From: a virus
Virus record (IMG/VR): IMGVR_UViG_3300019762_000012
Location: 1 to 44,189 of that record
Length of the DNA: 44,189 bases
Direction: 5' to 3' (one strand)
Of the stretch, positions 7,874 to 15,306 are shown piece after piece. Below the pieces are notes generated by a model that did no database searches, was not told the origin of the DNA, and saw only the letters and a list, made by a program, of their open reading frames with translations. Both the position numbers and the translations under genes were made by a program. Within the stretch, counting starts at the first letter, position 1, and each line of letters opens with the position of its first letter.

Positions 7874-8200
7874 ATGAGTGTAAAATTACAAAAATCAGTT
7901 CGTAGACCTCTAAGAGGTTGGCTACTTGCTAAGAAGGATAGAAAGTTCAATGTGTTGCCTTTCATAGAGATAAAGGAGGCGGACGAGCACAATACTTCGC
8001 ATTTCTATTTCAGATGGCTATTCCTAACATTTTGGGTACTAGACACCCCCAACTTGGCGGTAGAGATAGCTTGTTCAGATCATTGGGGCTTCGGTGTAAT
8101 AGGCCTACTCCCATATCTTAGATGGGCTATAACCATTCCGATTCCGGTTAATCCCGACAAATGGTATGCTTTCAGCAGAAAGTTACATAGGGGAGGCTAA
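7874..8200 (+). CDS. Hypothetical protein with hydrophobic aromatic segments
   Basis: This is a 108-residue protein beginning MSVKLQKSVRRPLRGW. It is rich in Trp and Phe, with semi-hydrophobic stretches at about 47-58 (RWLFLTFWVLDT) and 74-91. They are too short and polar for confident membrane helices, so peripheral membrane association is possible. I do not recognise the family. It lies 28 bases after the exported protein and 3 bases before the next gene, in the same operon. Confidence 0.7.
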   Translation: MSVKLQKSVRRPLRGWLLAKKDRKFNVLPFIEIKEADEHNTSHFYFRWLFLTFWVLDTPNLAVEIACSDHWGFGVIGLLPYLRWAITIPIPVNPDKWYAFSRKLHRGG

Positions 8201-8203
8201 GCC

Positions 8204-8404
8204 ATGGAGATAACCAGACACCTTACCAATAACCCTGACTACTTCATAGGGGCTTGCCTGGTTCTCTTGATATTGTGCAGTTTTATTCTGCGAGTCGTGG
8301 GGCTTTTGTTTTTCTGCAAGAAAGATTATATGATGGAAAACCGGAGATTGAAGCAGGAAAATAAAGAACTAACCTCAATCATAGAATCGTTTATACATGA
8401 CTAA
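8204..8404 (+). CDS. Small membrane-anchored coiled-coil protein
   Basis: This is a 66-residue protein. One strongly hydrophobic helix (about 14-36, FIGACLVLLILCSFILRVVG) is followed by CKK and a charged heptad-like helix (about 42-63). It overlaps the next gene by 8 bases. The layout resembles small phage i-spanin or anchor proteins, but it lies in the early region far from the lysis genes, so I assign no function. Confidence 0.65.
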   Translation: MEITRHLTNNPDYFIGACLVLLILCSFILRVVGLLFFCKKDYMMENRRLKQENKELTSIIESFIHD

Positions 8405-8681
8405 GCCTGATAGTGAGAAGAAGGTCGAAAAGAAGCTTAACGAAGAGATTAAGAAACTAGGAGGTATGAGTATTAAGTTACTCAGCACACACCTTACTGG
8501 TCTCCCAGATAGACTCTGTCTTTTGCCATTGGGCAGAGTTCTATTTGTGGAGTTAAAGACCACGGGCAAAAAGCCTAGACGTATCCAGAATATAGTTATG
8601 CAAAAGATAAGGAAACTAGGTTTCCGAGTAGAAACAGTCGACTCCCTTCAAGGAGTCAATAATTTAATAGAAAGTTTATGA
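8397..8681 (+). CDS. VRR-NUC domain nuclease
   Basis: This 94-residue protein is entirely a minimal VRR-NUC (PD-(D/E)XK) domain: an N-terminal helix with E7, GLPDRL with D38, the ELK motif with E52 and K54 (VLFVELKTTGKKP), and Q64 in the following helix. In phage genomes this stand-alone nuclease accompanies SNF2-like helicases, DUF2815 and VapE, as here, suggesting cleavage of branched replication or recombination intermediates. It overlaps both neighbours by 4-8 bases, showing tight coupling. Confidence 0.92.
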   Translation: MTKPDSEKKVEKKLNEEIKKLGGMSIKLLSTHLTGLPDRLCLLPLGRVLFVELKTTGKKPRRIQNIVMQKIRKLGFRVETVDSLQGVNNLIESL

Positions 8682-9073
8682 AGGATCAGATCAAATTAGA
8701 AGAAATTAGAGTGTTTGTAGGTACAGGACTAGAACATGAGCACGAAGGGTGCATATTCTTCCTCAATAATCTCCATGTATGGGACAGCGGTAATTGGGAG
8801 ACCAAGCTCTCCACAGATGATGTTGTTACAGCGGAAAATATAGTTCCCTATGTGAGACCAATGACAGACGCAACTAACGATATCATATGCGGGCTCACTG
8901 AGAATATAAATGATGAATATCTAGAATTAGTACAACAGACATTGGGGATAGATATTCAGCAAGACACGGATCAATGCCTTACGGGTTTTCTTATCATGAG
9001 CGAGTTAGCTAAAGAGCATTATGATATATTCAATTGGATAGGTCGTAAGTTGGCTAGACCCCTAAAAGACTAA
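8678..9073 (+). CDS. Hypothetical acidic early protein
   Basis: This is a 131-residue acidic protein starting in an ATGA overlap with the VRR-NUC gene. It contains predicted strands early (EIRVFVGTG, GCIFFLNNLHVWD) and helices later. I see no metal-binding or catalytic motif and no family I know. Its position between the VRR-NUC and MazG-like genes suggests DNA or nucleotide metabolism, but nothing more specific. Confidence 0.75.
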   Translation: MKDQIKLEEIRVFVGTGLEHEHEGCIFFLNNLHVWDSGNWETKLSTDDVVTAENIVPYVRPMTDATNDIICGLTENINDEYLELVQQTLGIDIQQDTDQCLTGFLIMSELAKEHYDIFNWIGRKLARPLKD

Positions 9074-9077
9074 AGCT

Positions 9078-9347
9078 ATGAGCGAAGATATATACAAAGA
9101 AGCTATCGAGAAGTACGGCAACCTAAGTCAGATGGATATGGTTGTAGAAGAGTGTTCTGAATTAATACAGGCAGTCCAAAAATTCAAAAGAGGTGAAGAT
9201 AATAGAAGCAATGTACTAGAGGAGATCGCAGATGTGGAGATTATGTGTGCTCAGGCTAGACTAATATTTGATTTTACTGGGCATGAGGTAGATAATGTTA
9301 AGGCTTACAAACTGGAGCGCTTAAAACAAAGAATAAAATCCGACTAA
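9078..9347 (+). CDS. MazG-like nucleotide pyrophosphohydrolase
   Basis: This is an 89-residue single-domain protein of the all-alpha NTP pyrophosphatase superfamily. The paired metal-binding motifs are visible: EECSE (24-28) and EEIAD (48-52). Family members hydrolyse nucleoside triphosphates, non-canonical dNTPs or alarmones to monophosphates. In phages they shape nucleotide pools or blunt host stress signalling. It is the last gene before an A/T-tract promoter. The substrate cannot be read from sequence. Confidence 0.85.
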   Translation: MSEDIYKEAIEKYGNLSQMDMVVEECSELIQAVQKFKRGEDNRSNVLEEIADVEIMCAQARLIFDFTGHEVDNVKAYKLERLKQRIKSD

Positions 9348-9365
9348 ATAATTTTTTAAAATATT

Positions 9366-9395
9366 TTTGTAATTAATTTTTAATTCTTATATTTG
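9366..9395 (+). promoter_or_regulatory. Promoter after the MazG-like gene
   Basis: TTTG (9366-9369), an 18-base spacer, then a perfect TATATTTG (9388-9395). It is preceded by the A/T-tract block shared by other promoters here. TGCGTC (9394-9399) and GACGCA (9416-9421) form an inverted repeat straddling the expected start of transcription, a possible operator. Confidence 0.7.
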
Positions 9396-9507
9396 CGTCA
9401 TACCTACTCGTTTCCGACGCAAGAGATAGATATTAACACGAGAGCTAATTAGATTAAGAGGAGTCGGAACCTCTTTCTCTTTTTGGCTCTCTCCATTTTT
9501 AAACATT
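9396..9507 (+). promoter_or_regulatory. Structured 5' leader with attenuator-like hairpin
   Basis: There are about 100 untranslated bases before the ATG at 9508. A hairpin AAGAGG (9456-9461)/CCTCTT (9470-9475) is followed by TCTCTTTTT (9476-9484), the shape of an intrinsic terminator inside a leader. No start codon with a Shine-Dalgarno sequence precedes it. It could be a constitutive partial terminator or an attenuator; no known riboswitch class is recognised. Confidence 0.5.
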
Positions 9508-9786
9508 ATGGTTCTGAAGCACTTAGTAGATATAGGATTCAAAGTGAATAATTTCGAGGCTAATTTCAAAATCGAAAAGACCTGTAACATTGACTCTGTC
9601 ATATACGTGACATACAAGCACCCCATCTCGGACGGTACTCCTTTCAAAGACGAATACGAGGCCGTATATCCTGAAGGCTTTATGTTGGAAACACTCGGGG
9701 AGGAGGCTATGGTTAAGTTCCCTCTGGTATTAGAGGACGTCGATGAGGTACTTGGATTAATCAAAATACTTGAGAAAGATATTTAA
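9508..9786 (+). CDS. Hypothetical early protein
   Basis: This is a 92-residue acidic protein with alternating predicted strands and helices (IYVTYKHP, FKDEYEAVYPEGF, then a DVDEVLGLIKIL helix). I recognise no family. It is the first gene after the structured leader and promoter at 9366-9395 and is followed after 20 A-rich bases by the Cys-rich protein at 9807. Confidence 0.7.
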   Translation: MVLKHLVDIGFKVNNFEANFKIEKTCNIDSVIYVTYKHPISDGTPFKDEYEAVYPEGFMLETLGEEAMVKFPLVLEDVDEVLGLIKILEKDI

Positions 9787-9806
9787 AAAATTTAAAAAAA
9801 AGCACT

Positions 9807-10364
9807 ATGAGCGAGGACAAGAGACCCAATGTAATACAGGATAGATGGGTTACCATCCAAGGAGTAGAGCACTTCGTAAAAGGCAAGTTCGTAGCATGCG
9901 ACCCGTCTTTGAACAATAAGGCTTGGAATGTGACTGAGAAACATTCCGTTTGTCCTAAGTGTGCCAAGGTAAGCCCTAACAGGAATCTGTATTGGGTGAG
10001 AAGTAGACAACTTAGGAGGGATAATCCGAGCATCCCTTTAAACGAGGCGTACTGTTGCCTGTACGTATCCCCTGATCGAAAAAGATGTAATGAGGAGTAC
10101 CTAAAAATAGCAGAAGGGATAACCTGTTACAAAGGAGATATACCTGTGACAGATATACCTCACAAGATAGGGTCAGATGGGTGCGACTATATGTTTTGCA
10201 TAGACTTAGAATTAGAAGGGGATACTGACATCTATAACCCCTATGCTCCTATATACTCCAGTGACATACTATGGGACGATGAAAAAGGGGGTCTAAGTAT
10301 TTCAGACGAACTAGCCCTTGCCCTATTCGGTAGTACTGAATATGAGGATATAATACTATTTTAA
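9807..10364 (+). CDS. Cys-rich putative zinc protein
   Basis: This is a 185-residue protein with a probable zinc site: CPKC at 49-52, then Cys residues around 83-84 and 94 (YCCLY, RKRC). The start RWVTIQGVEHFVKG suggests a beta-rich N-terminal domain; the C-terminal third is acidic. It lies immediately before the SNF2-type helicase gene, with 15 A-rich bases between. I do not recognise the family; a nucleic-acid or protein-binding zinc protein is the likely class. Confidence 0.7.
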   Translation: MSEDKRPNVIQDRWVTIQGVEHFVKGKFVACDPSLNNKAWNVTEKHSVCPKCAKVSPNRNLYWVRSRQLRRDNPSIPLNEAYCCLYVSPDRKRCNEEYLKIAEGITCYKGDIPVTDIPHKIGSDGCDYMFCIDLELEGDTDIYNPYAPIYSSDILWDDEKGGLSISDELALALFGSTEYEDIILF

Positions 10365-10379
10365 AAAAAAAACCAAAAT

Positions 10380-11765
10380 ATGTTAAAAGAAAGTGATTTA
10401 CATGGCTATCAAGCTGAGGCATGTCAACATATTATAGATAACCCCTTTTGCGCTCTGTTCCTAGAGATGGGATTGGGTAAGACAATATCCACCCTCACGG
10501 CCATCAAGAAGTTAATAGATGGACTAGACGTGGGTAAAGTTCTCATAATAGCGCCTAAGAGAGTAGCAGAGAGTGTGTGGGATGCAGAGATAGACAAGTG
10601 GGAACATATCCACGGTCTAACTGTGTCTAAGGTAATAGGCACGCCTAAACAAAGATTGGCAGCTCTTAACTCTAAGGCAGATATATATCTACTAGGTAGA
10701 GATAACGTGAGTTGGCTAGTAGGACTGTACGGGGGTTCAATGCTGCCCTTTGATATGCTTGTCATAGATGAGTTCAGCTCCTTCAAGAATGCAAAGTCCC
10801 AAAGATTCAAAGCTCTGAGAGGTGTGCAACCCTCATTCTCTAGAGTGGTAGGATTGACGGGTACGCCTGCCCCTAATGGTCTTATAGACTTATGGGCTCC
10901 TGTGTACTTACTGGACAGAGGGCAGAGGTTAGGTAAATTTATATCTAGGTTCAGAGAGGAATACTTCCGTCCAGGGGCGAGTAACGGGCACATAGTGTAT
11001 AAATACAATATCCGTAAAGATGGGGAGCAGAGGATCTACGATGCAATTGGCGACATATGCATGAGTATGAAGGCTGAGGATTATCTGAAGTTACCGGAAA
11101 GGATTAACAACTATATAGATATCAGGTTCCCCGATGATCTCCAAAAGAAGTATAATGATTTTGAGAAGGAGAAAGTGTTACAACTGTTTACCGAAGAGGA
11201 CGACGACAATGATATATCTGCCATGAATGCGGCAGCTCTATCCAATAAGTTACTCCAGTTCGCCAATGGGGCTGTTTACGATGAGGATAAAGTCACCCAT
11301 GAGGTACATAAACTTAAACTAGATGCGGCCGAGGATATCATAGAAGTAGCCCAAGGCAAGCCTATTCTTATCTTCTATACTTACCAAAGTGATAGAGATA
11401 GGCTATTGGAGAGATTAGCTAAGTATGAACCTAGGGTCCTTGGAGGTGATCAGGATATAAGAGATTGGAATGCAGGCAAAGTGCAAGTTCTTATGATGCA
11501 TCCAGCCTCAGGAGGTCACGGACTTAATTTGCAAGCCGGAGGAAACATAGTAATATGGTTCGGGCAAACATGGTCCTTGGAGCTATACCAACAGGCTAAT
11601 GCAAGATTAGACAGGCAAGGGCAGACACAATCCGTGATAATTCACCACCTAGTAGCTAGTAAGACGATTGACCAAGATGTGATCAAGGCACTGGAGAATA
11701 AGAGTAATAACCAAGAGGGTCTGATGCAAGCTGTTAAGGCTAGACTCAAAAAGTATTTGAAGTGA
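10380..11765 (+). CDS. SNF2-family DEAD-like helicase/translocase
   Basis: This is a 461-residue two-domain superfamily 2 ATPase. The HGYQAEA Q-motif-like start (8-14) precedes Walker A EMGLGKT (29-35), LIIAPKRVAESVW (motif Ia, 55-67), DEFSSFK (motif II, 130-136), GLTGTPAPNGL (motif III, 158-168), then in the second domain GHGLNLQAGGN and QQANARLDRQGQ (motifs V-VI). This compact SNF2 type is the usual phage replication-module form, thought to remodel or translocate on dsDNA. Its presence with VRR-NUC fits a known phage pairing. Confidence 0.94.
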   Translation: MLKESDLHGYQAEACQHIIDNPFCALFLEMGLGKTISTLTAIKKLIDGLDVGKVLIIAPKRVAESVWDAEIDKWEHIHGLTVSKVIGTPKQRLAALNSKADIYLLGRDNVSWLVGLYGGSMLPFDMLVIDEFSSFKNAKSQRFKALRGVQPSFSRVVGLTGTPAPNGLIDLWAPVYLLDRGQRLGKFISRFREEYFRPGASNGHIVYKYNIRKDGEQRIYDAIGDICMSMKAEDYLKLPERINNYIDIRFPDDLQKKYNDFEKEKVLQLFTEEDDDNDISAMNAAALSNKLLQFANGAVYDEDKVTHEVHKLKLDAAEDIIEVAQGKPILIFYTYQSDRDRLLERLAKYEPRVLGGDQDIRDWNAGKVQVLMMHPASGGHGLNLQAGGNIVIWFGQTWSLELYQQANARLDRQGQTQSVIIHHLVASKTIDQDVIKALENKSNNQEGLMQAVKARLKKYLK

Positions 11766-11983
11766 TGGAGACCAAGATAAACACCGATTTCGAGTCAGTT
11801 AAAAATTTATGTTCTTTACAAGGGGCCGAGAAGGTTTCTTCTTTTTTCTTCCCTATGAGGGGGTATGCTATATTCCGAACCGAAGTCCCCAACGTAATAG
11901 CGGGACGTATAGTCGTAAATTGGGCTATAGAGGATGCTACACAAAAAGAGGTTATGGATTGGCTATATCCTGAAGAGGCTTAA
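11765..11983 (+). CDS. Small hypothetical protein coupled to the helicase
   Basis: This is a 72-residue protein. The ATG overlaps the helicase stop (TGATG); a GTG one codon earlier is less likely. It contains a hydrophobic aromatic centre (VSSFFFPMRGYAIFR) and a C-terminal helix ending WLYPEEA. There is no recognised family. Translational coupling suggests that it acts with the helicase or is made in proportion to it. Confidence 0.65.
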   Translation: METKINTDFESVKNLCSLQGAEKVSSFFFPMRGYAIFRTEVPNVIAGRIVVNWAIEDATQKEVMDWLYPEEA

Positions 11984-12059
11984 AAAATAATTTAAAAATT
12001 TCTTTTAAAAATATTTTGAAACTAAATTTAAAGTTGTACTTTAGCAGAGTCATAAGACA
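11983..12059 (+). promoter_or_regulatory. Promoter repeat, copy 1 (77 bp)
   Basis: These 77 bases are repeated at 14979-15055 with one mismatch (12032 against 15028). The element comprises A/T tracts, TTTG (12015-12018), an 18-base spacer, the core TACTTTAG (12037-12044) and the transcribed start CAGAGTCATAAGACA. The core departs from TAnnTTTG only at its seventh base and recurs at 43197-43204. Conservation of the whole block, including the initially transcribed bases, marks a regulated promoter class. Confidence 0.75.
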
Positions 12060-12072
12060 TTAACTAACACCC

Positions 12073-12393
12073 ATGAAAGCTATGGCGAGAGTAACTAAGG
12101 CTGAACTTGAATACGAACTTTCACAAGCGCGTAAGAGATTAAGCGATATAGAACAGGAATTACACGAGGCTAATAATTCAGTGGACTACTGGAGTACGGA
12201 GTATAACTCTCTGCTTAAGGAGTATAACTCGCTGAAAGATACCTTGGCCGAAAATGATATTCAGCCTGTATCTATTATAGATGAATTTAAGATGGTTATA
12301 CTTATGAAGATGTATAGGCACTCTAGTCTAGAAGATTTACAAAGTTTAGAACTGAAAATGGGCTTAGCGACTAAGCAAGGCCCTGCTAAATAA
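12073..12393 (+). CDS. Coiled-coil hypothetical protein
   Basis: This is a 106-residue protein (or 103 from the second ATG). It is almost entirely helical with heptads through about residues 8-60 (ELEYELSQARKRLSDIEQEL and LLKEYNSLKDTL), then a hydrophobic helix and a polar tail. There is no catalytic motif. It is the first gene after promoter repeat copy 1, suggesting an oligomerising or adaptor protein. The function is unknown. Confidence 0.7.
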   Translation: MKAMARVTKAELEYELSQARKRLSDIEQELHEANNSVDYWSTEYNSLLKEYNSLKDTLAENDIQPVSIIDEFKMVILMKMYRHSSLEDLQSLELKMGLATKQGPAK

Positions 12394-12401
12394 ACACAGA
12401 T

Positions 12402-12737
12402 ATGGCAGATAGAAAATTAAAACGTAAGTTATCAAAATTAACTTACAAAGGATTAGACGGCATTACAAAGGCCTCAAGTAAGTTAATCAAGCAGTGGGGC
12501 GTGGACGCCTTGCCTCTTGATTCTTTAGCAAGAATCATTGATCTTTCTAAGGTCAAGACAAACACAAGTGTGGAATCGGTAAATGAGTATAACAAGAACT
12601 ATAATGCTCTTCTGGACAGTATTCATTCAACCCTTAAAACCAAAGCCCGTAAGATGGGTGTTAGTAGCGTACCCCTATCCATTATTAAGGAGGTAGTTAG
12701 TGTCGCTAAGAGTTCATTTATTAAGGCAACTAAGTGA
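12402..12737 (+). CDS. Basic hypothetical protein
   Basis: This 111-residue protein is strongly basic at its N-terminus (MADRKLKRKLSKLTYKG) and predicted helical throughout, without cysteines or a recognisable motif. A nucleic-acid-binding role is possible from charge alone. Its stop overlaps the next start (TGATG), so it is translationally coupled to the 12737 gene. Confidence 0.7.
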   Translation: MADRKLKRKLSKLTYKGLDGITKASSKLIKQWGVDALPLDSLARIIDLSKVKTNTSVESVNEYNKNYNALLDSIHSTLKTKARKMGVSSVPLSIIKEVVSVAKSSFIKATK

Positions 12738-13306
12738 TGAAGGTCCTTAGAGCTAATCTAGAATACTCAGTCAAGAAAGTAATAGAATACTTTGATGCGA
12801 GTATCCCTCCCGAGGCGAAGACCTTGGCCGCGAAATTGGAGGAGGTAGAAAAACTTGAAATATTCGTAGTATTCCGCGAATGGATAGAGTCCAAAGAGGC
12901 GCAGGAGATAGTATTCCCTTATGCTAAAGTCGAGGAAAGACCATTGCCTCACAACCCTATTATCACTAATAACTTTGTTGTGATGAGCATAGGTAATGGG
13001 GAAATGGCTTTTCCTGTAGAGTCCTTATTCTATACATATAGACGGTCTAAGCAGAGGATACCTAATCATACTAATACGGTCAAGGGCACCAAGGTATCTA
13101 GCCAATCAGACGAGCTCATTAGGAGATTAGAGGAGTACTCACGTATAATCGCTAACTCTAAGGGATCTACTAAGGAGGAATTACTGGAGAGTCAAAAGAA
13201 GAGACCTAATCTAAGATTTGTGCAGATGACAAACACAGAGATAATAAATACCTATTGGAGAACAATAGAGGGCCAAGCAAATAGAATCCTGATGGAAGGG
13301 CGATAA
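12737..13306 (+). CDS. Hypothetical early protein
   Basis: This is a 189-residue protein started at the ATG overlapping the previous stop. It has a helical N-terminal part (1-60), a middle beta-like part (ITNNFVVMSIGNGEMAFPVESLFYTY, near 75-102) and a polar helical C-terminal part. No family is recognised. Its stop overlaps the start of the HTH gene (TAATG), so it may be the partner of that small regulator. Confidence 0.7.
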   Translation: MKVLRANLEYSVKKVIEYFDASIPPEAKTLAAKLEEVEKLEIFVVFREWIESKEAQEIVFPYAKVEERPLPHNPIITNNFVVMSIGNGEMAFPVESLFYTYRRSKQRIPNHTNTVKGTKVSSQSDELIRRLEEYSRIIANSKGSTKEELLESQKKRPNLRFVQMTNTEIINTYWRTIEGQANRILMEGR

Positions 13307-13548
13307 TGGTTAAGAGACCGGATATACTCAACACTTTACCCCGAGGAGCCTCCGCAGAGATAGCCGACAGACTCGGGGTAAGTCGTGGGTATGTAAGTTC
13401 TGTGATAAATGGCAAGAAGAGCCAATCTAATTCAAAAGGTCGGGAGATAATAGACTTAGCACAGGCAATGGCTGCAATCCAGCTATGGAACGAATTATTC
13501 TGCCAATGTGATGCGCCTACTCTCGACCCTTTGAAAGTTAAATTATAA
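13306..13548 (+). CDS. Small helix-turn-helix protein
   Basis: This is an 80-residue protein. A Cro/XRE-like helix-turn-helix is visible at about 17-39 (AEIADRLGVSRGYVSSVINGK), with the usual GVSxxYVS turn, followed by a polar linker and one helix. It is small enough to be a DNA-binding domain only. It precedes thymidylate synthase in the operon. It could regulate the duplicated promoters at 11983 and 14979 or bind the iteron regions; neither can be shown here. Confidence 0.8.
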   Translation: MVKRPDILNTLPRGASAEIADRLGVSRGYVSSVINGKKSQSNSKGREIIDLAQAMAAIQLWNELFCQCDAPTLDPLKVKL

Positions 13549-13562
13549 AAATCAAAAAGAAG

Positions 13563-14510
13563 ATGAAACAGTATCAAGATTTATTAAGAGAAATTTTAGC
13601 AAAAGGAACTTGGAAAGAGCCTGCTAGGAAGAACATGCCTCGAACATTATCCCTGTTCGGGACAAAGATGGAGTTCGATATGACCAAAGGATTCCCCTTA
13701 GTCACCACTAAGAAGATGTACCACAAGGGTATCATAACGGAACTACTGTGGTTCCTCAAAGGTGACACCAATATTAAGTATCTGCTAGAAAACGATTGCA
13801 ATATATGGAACCAAGACGCCTATAGATGGTACCTCAAATGGTACGGGGATGGGGTACATGATGTTCTTAATGAGAGTACATTCGATCCTTTGACGATCGA
13901 TGAATTCACCCAATCAATAAAAAAGGGGTATATCGCTGTAGGGGACTCTACATATATGTTAGGTGACCTTGGTAAAGTATATGGCCACCAGTGGAGAAAC
14001 CAAAATGGGGTCGATCAAGTGCAAGAGCTAATCAAGTCTATTAAGAACGACCCTTATTCTAGATATCATATTCTCGATGCGTGGAATAAGGCCGATTTTG
14101 ACGAAATGGCATTGCCCCCATGCCATGTGCTCTACCAGTTCAATTGCAGGAAGGGTCCTAACGGAGAGATAGGCCTAGACCTACAAGTGTACCAAAGAAG
14201 CTGTGACACCTTCTTGGGTGTGCCTTTCAATATTGCATCCGCTGCACTATTCTTGCACCTCATAGCAAAGATAACAGGCACCACAGCACACCGGTTGACA
14301 TGGGTAGGGGGAGACACTCACATATATGAGAACCATATGCCTCAAGTCAGAGAGTTATTACTCAGGAGCCCTAGAGTGTTGCCCGACTTACATATAAATA
14401 AGGAGCTCAACACTATGTCTGACCTTGTGAGACTTGAACCTAGAGATATAGAAATAAAACATTACATAAGCCACCCTAAGATTGTGGCAGAACTTAAAAC
14501 AGGATTATAA
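13563..14510 (+). CDS. thyA: Thymidylate synthase (ThyA type)
   Basis: This 315-residue protein methylates dUMP to dTMP using methylenetetrahydrofolate. The catalytic Cys is C187 in LPPCHVLYQF, followed by the phosphate-binding QRSCD (211-215). N223 in FNIAS is the residue that selects uracil over cytosine; an Asp would suggest dCMP hydroxymethylase. GDTHIYENH (250-258) is also present. Length is slightly above the bacterial 264 because of an insert near 84-125, as in many ThyA proteins. It should be active and boosts dTTP for phage replication. Confidence 0.96.
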   Translation: MKQYQDLLREILAKGTWKEPARKNMPRTLSLFGTKMEFDMTKGFPLVTTKKMYHKGIITELLWFLKGDTNIKYLLENDCNIWNQDAYRWYLKWYGDGVHDVLNESTFDPLTIDEFTQSIKKGYIAVGDSTYMLGDLGKVYGHQWRNQNGVDQVQELIKSIKNDPYSRYHILDAWNKADFDEMALPPCHVLYQFNCRKGPNGEIGLDLQVYQRSCDTFLGVPFNIASAALFLHLIAKITGTTAHRLTWVGGDTHIYENHMPQVRELLLRSPRVLPDLHINKELNTMSDLVRLEPRDIEIKHYISHPKIVAELKTGL

Positions 14511-14512
14511 TT

Positions 14513-14923
14513 ATGGGAAATTTAAATCTATGTATGCGAGTGAAAGTAGTAAGTTGTTCGACGGGTTTAGATGGAGGATATGAGGACTTAATAGGGGAGG
14601 AATTCCCGGCAAAAATAGCTGACTCTAATCACTACATGCTCCTAACTGAATCAGGAGCAAATATGTACCCTGTGCTGAAAAAAGATTGTGAAATCGTAGT
14701 AAATGAGGGTGCAAGTAAGGATCACATAAACCCGACACACTATAAACAGTACCCAGTCGAGGTAATCGATATGATGTTAGCCATATTCGGGAAGGAGGCT
14801 ACGAGGAATTACTGTCTAATGACCGCCTTCAAGTATAGAATGCGACTAGGTCATAAAGATGCCGTCGAACAGGAACTTAAGAAGGAAGCATGGTACCTCG
14901 CTAAAGCTGAGGAGCTGAAATAG
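14513..14923 (+). CDS. DUF3310 protein with extra N-terminal domain
   Basis: This is a 136-residue protein. The C-terminal half (about 72-136) matches DUF3310: INPTHYKQYPVEVIDM, an NYCLMTAFKYRMRLGHKD stretch and the terminal EAWYLAKAEEL. The first 60-65 residues form a separate domain (VKVVSC, YEDLIGEEF, KKDCEIV) that resembles the start of the 15858 protein. DUF3310 is widespread in phages next to nucleotide-metabolism genes but its biochemical role is not established. It lies 2 bases after thyA and is followed by a terminator. A start at the internal ATG 14534 is possible. Confidence 0.85.
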   Translation: MGNLNLCMRVKVVSCSTGLDGGYEDLIGEEFPAKIADSNHYMLLTESGANMYPVLKKDCEIVVNEGASKDHINPTHYKQYPVEVIDMMLAIFGKEATRNYCLMTAFKYRMRLGHKDAVEQELKKEAWYLAKAEELK

Positions 14924-14933
14924 GTGTATATTC

Positions 14934-14970
14934 AATAGCCCTCTATCGTAATGGTAGAGGGCTATTTTGA
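14934..14970 (+). terminator. Strong Rho-independent terminator
   Basis: A perfect 12-bp stem AATAGCCCTCTA/TAGAGGGCTATT with a 9-base loop is followed by TTGATTTATT. It ends the operon running from the promoter at 11983 through thyA and DUF3310. Confidence 0.85.
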
Positions 14971-14978
14971 TTTATTAC

Positions 14979-15055
14979 AAAAATAATTTAAAAATTTCTT
15001 TTAAAAATATTTTGAAACTAAATTTAATGTTGTACTTTAGCAGAGTCATAAGACA
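14979..15055 (+). promoter_or_regulatory. Promoter repeat, copy 2 (77 bp)
   Basis: This near-perfect copy of 11983-12059 (one mismatch) has TTTG at 15011-15014, TACTTTAG at 15033-15040 and the same CAGAGTCATAAGACA start. It is placed directly after the terminator and drives the operon starting at 15077. Confidence 0.75.
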
Positions 15056-15076
15056 ACAACTAAGAACGAATATACC

Positions 15077-15304
15077 ATGGAGATCATTTACAACAAATCA
15101 GTACAGACAAGACATTTTGCTTTCTTCGAGAAAGACAATAAGTCTTGGGAGGCTTATACAGTTATAGCAGAGTCAGAGCCTAGAGCTTGGGAATTGCTAG
15201 AAATGGAGTTAGGCAAAGACTCAGAAAATTACGCTATTGAGGACTTAGGAGTTAAACGTAGTCCTATGGGGCATTGTTACGAACCAACAGTAATAGAGAA
15301 CTAG
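15077..15304 (+). CDS. Small hypothetical protein
   Basis: This 75-residue acidic protein begins MEIIYNKSVQTRHFAFFEKD, with an EPRAWELLEMELG helix in the middle. The pattern of a beta-strand start followed by an amphipathic helix suggests a small alpha/beta fold, but I do not recognise it. It is the first gene downstream of promoter repeat copy 2. Confidence 0.65.
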   Translation: MEIIYNKSVQTRHFAFFEKDNKSWEAYTVIAESEPRAWELLEMELGKDSENYAIEDLGVKRSPMGHCYEPTVIEN

Positions 15305-15306
15305 TT

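Noticed and set aside
13306-13548. Lysogeny repressor
   Set aside because: The protein is only an HTH domain with no oligomerisation or cleavage domain, it lies in the middle of an early operon, and no integrase or attachment site is seen anywhere.
13563-14510. dCMP hydroxymethylase instead of thymidylate synthase
   Set aside because: N223 in FNIAS keeps the uracil-selecting Asn. Hydroxymethylases of this family usually have Asp there, and no other base-modification genes are recognised.
14967-15167. 66-residue ORF before the 15077 gene
   Set aside because: It starts within the A/T-rich promoter repeat and overlaps the 15077 gene in another frame. Its protein is low complexity and looks like translated promoter sequence.
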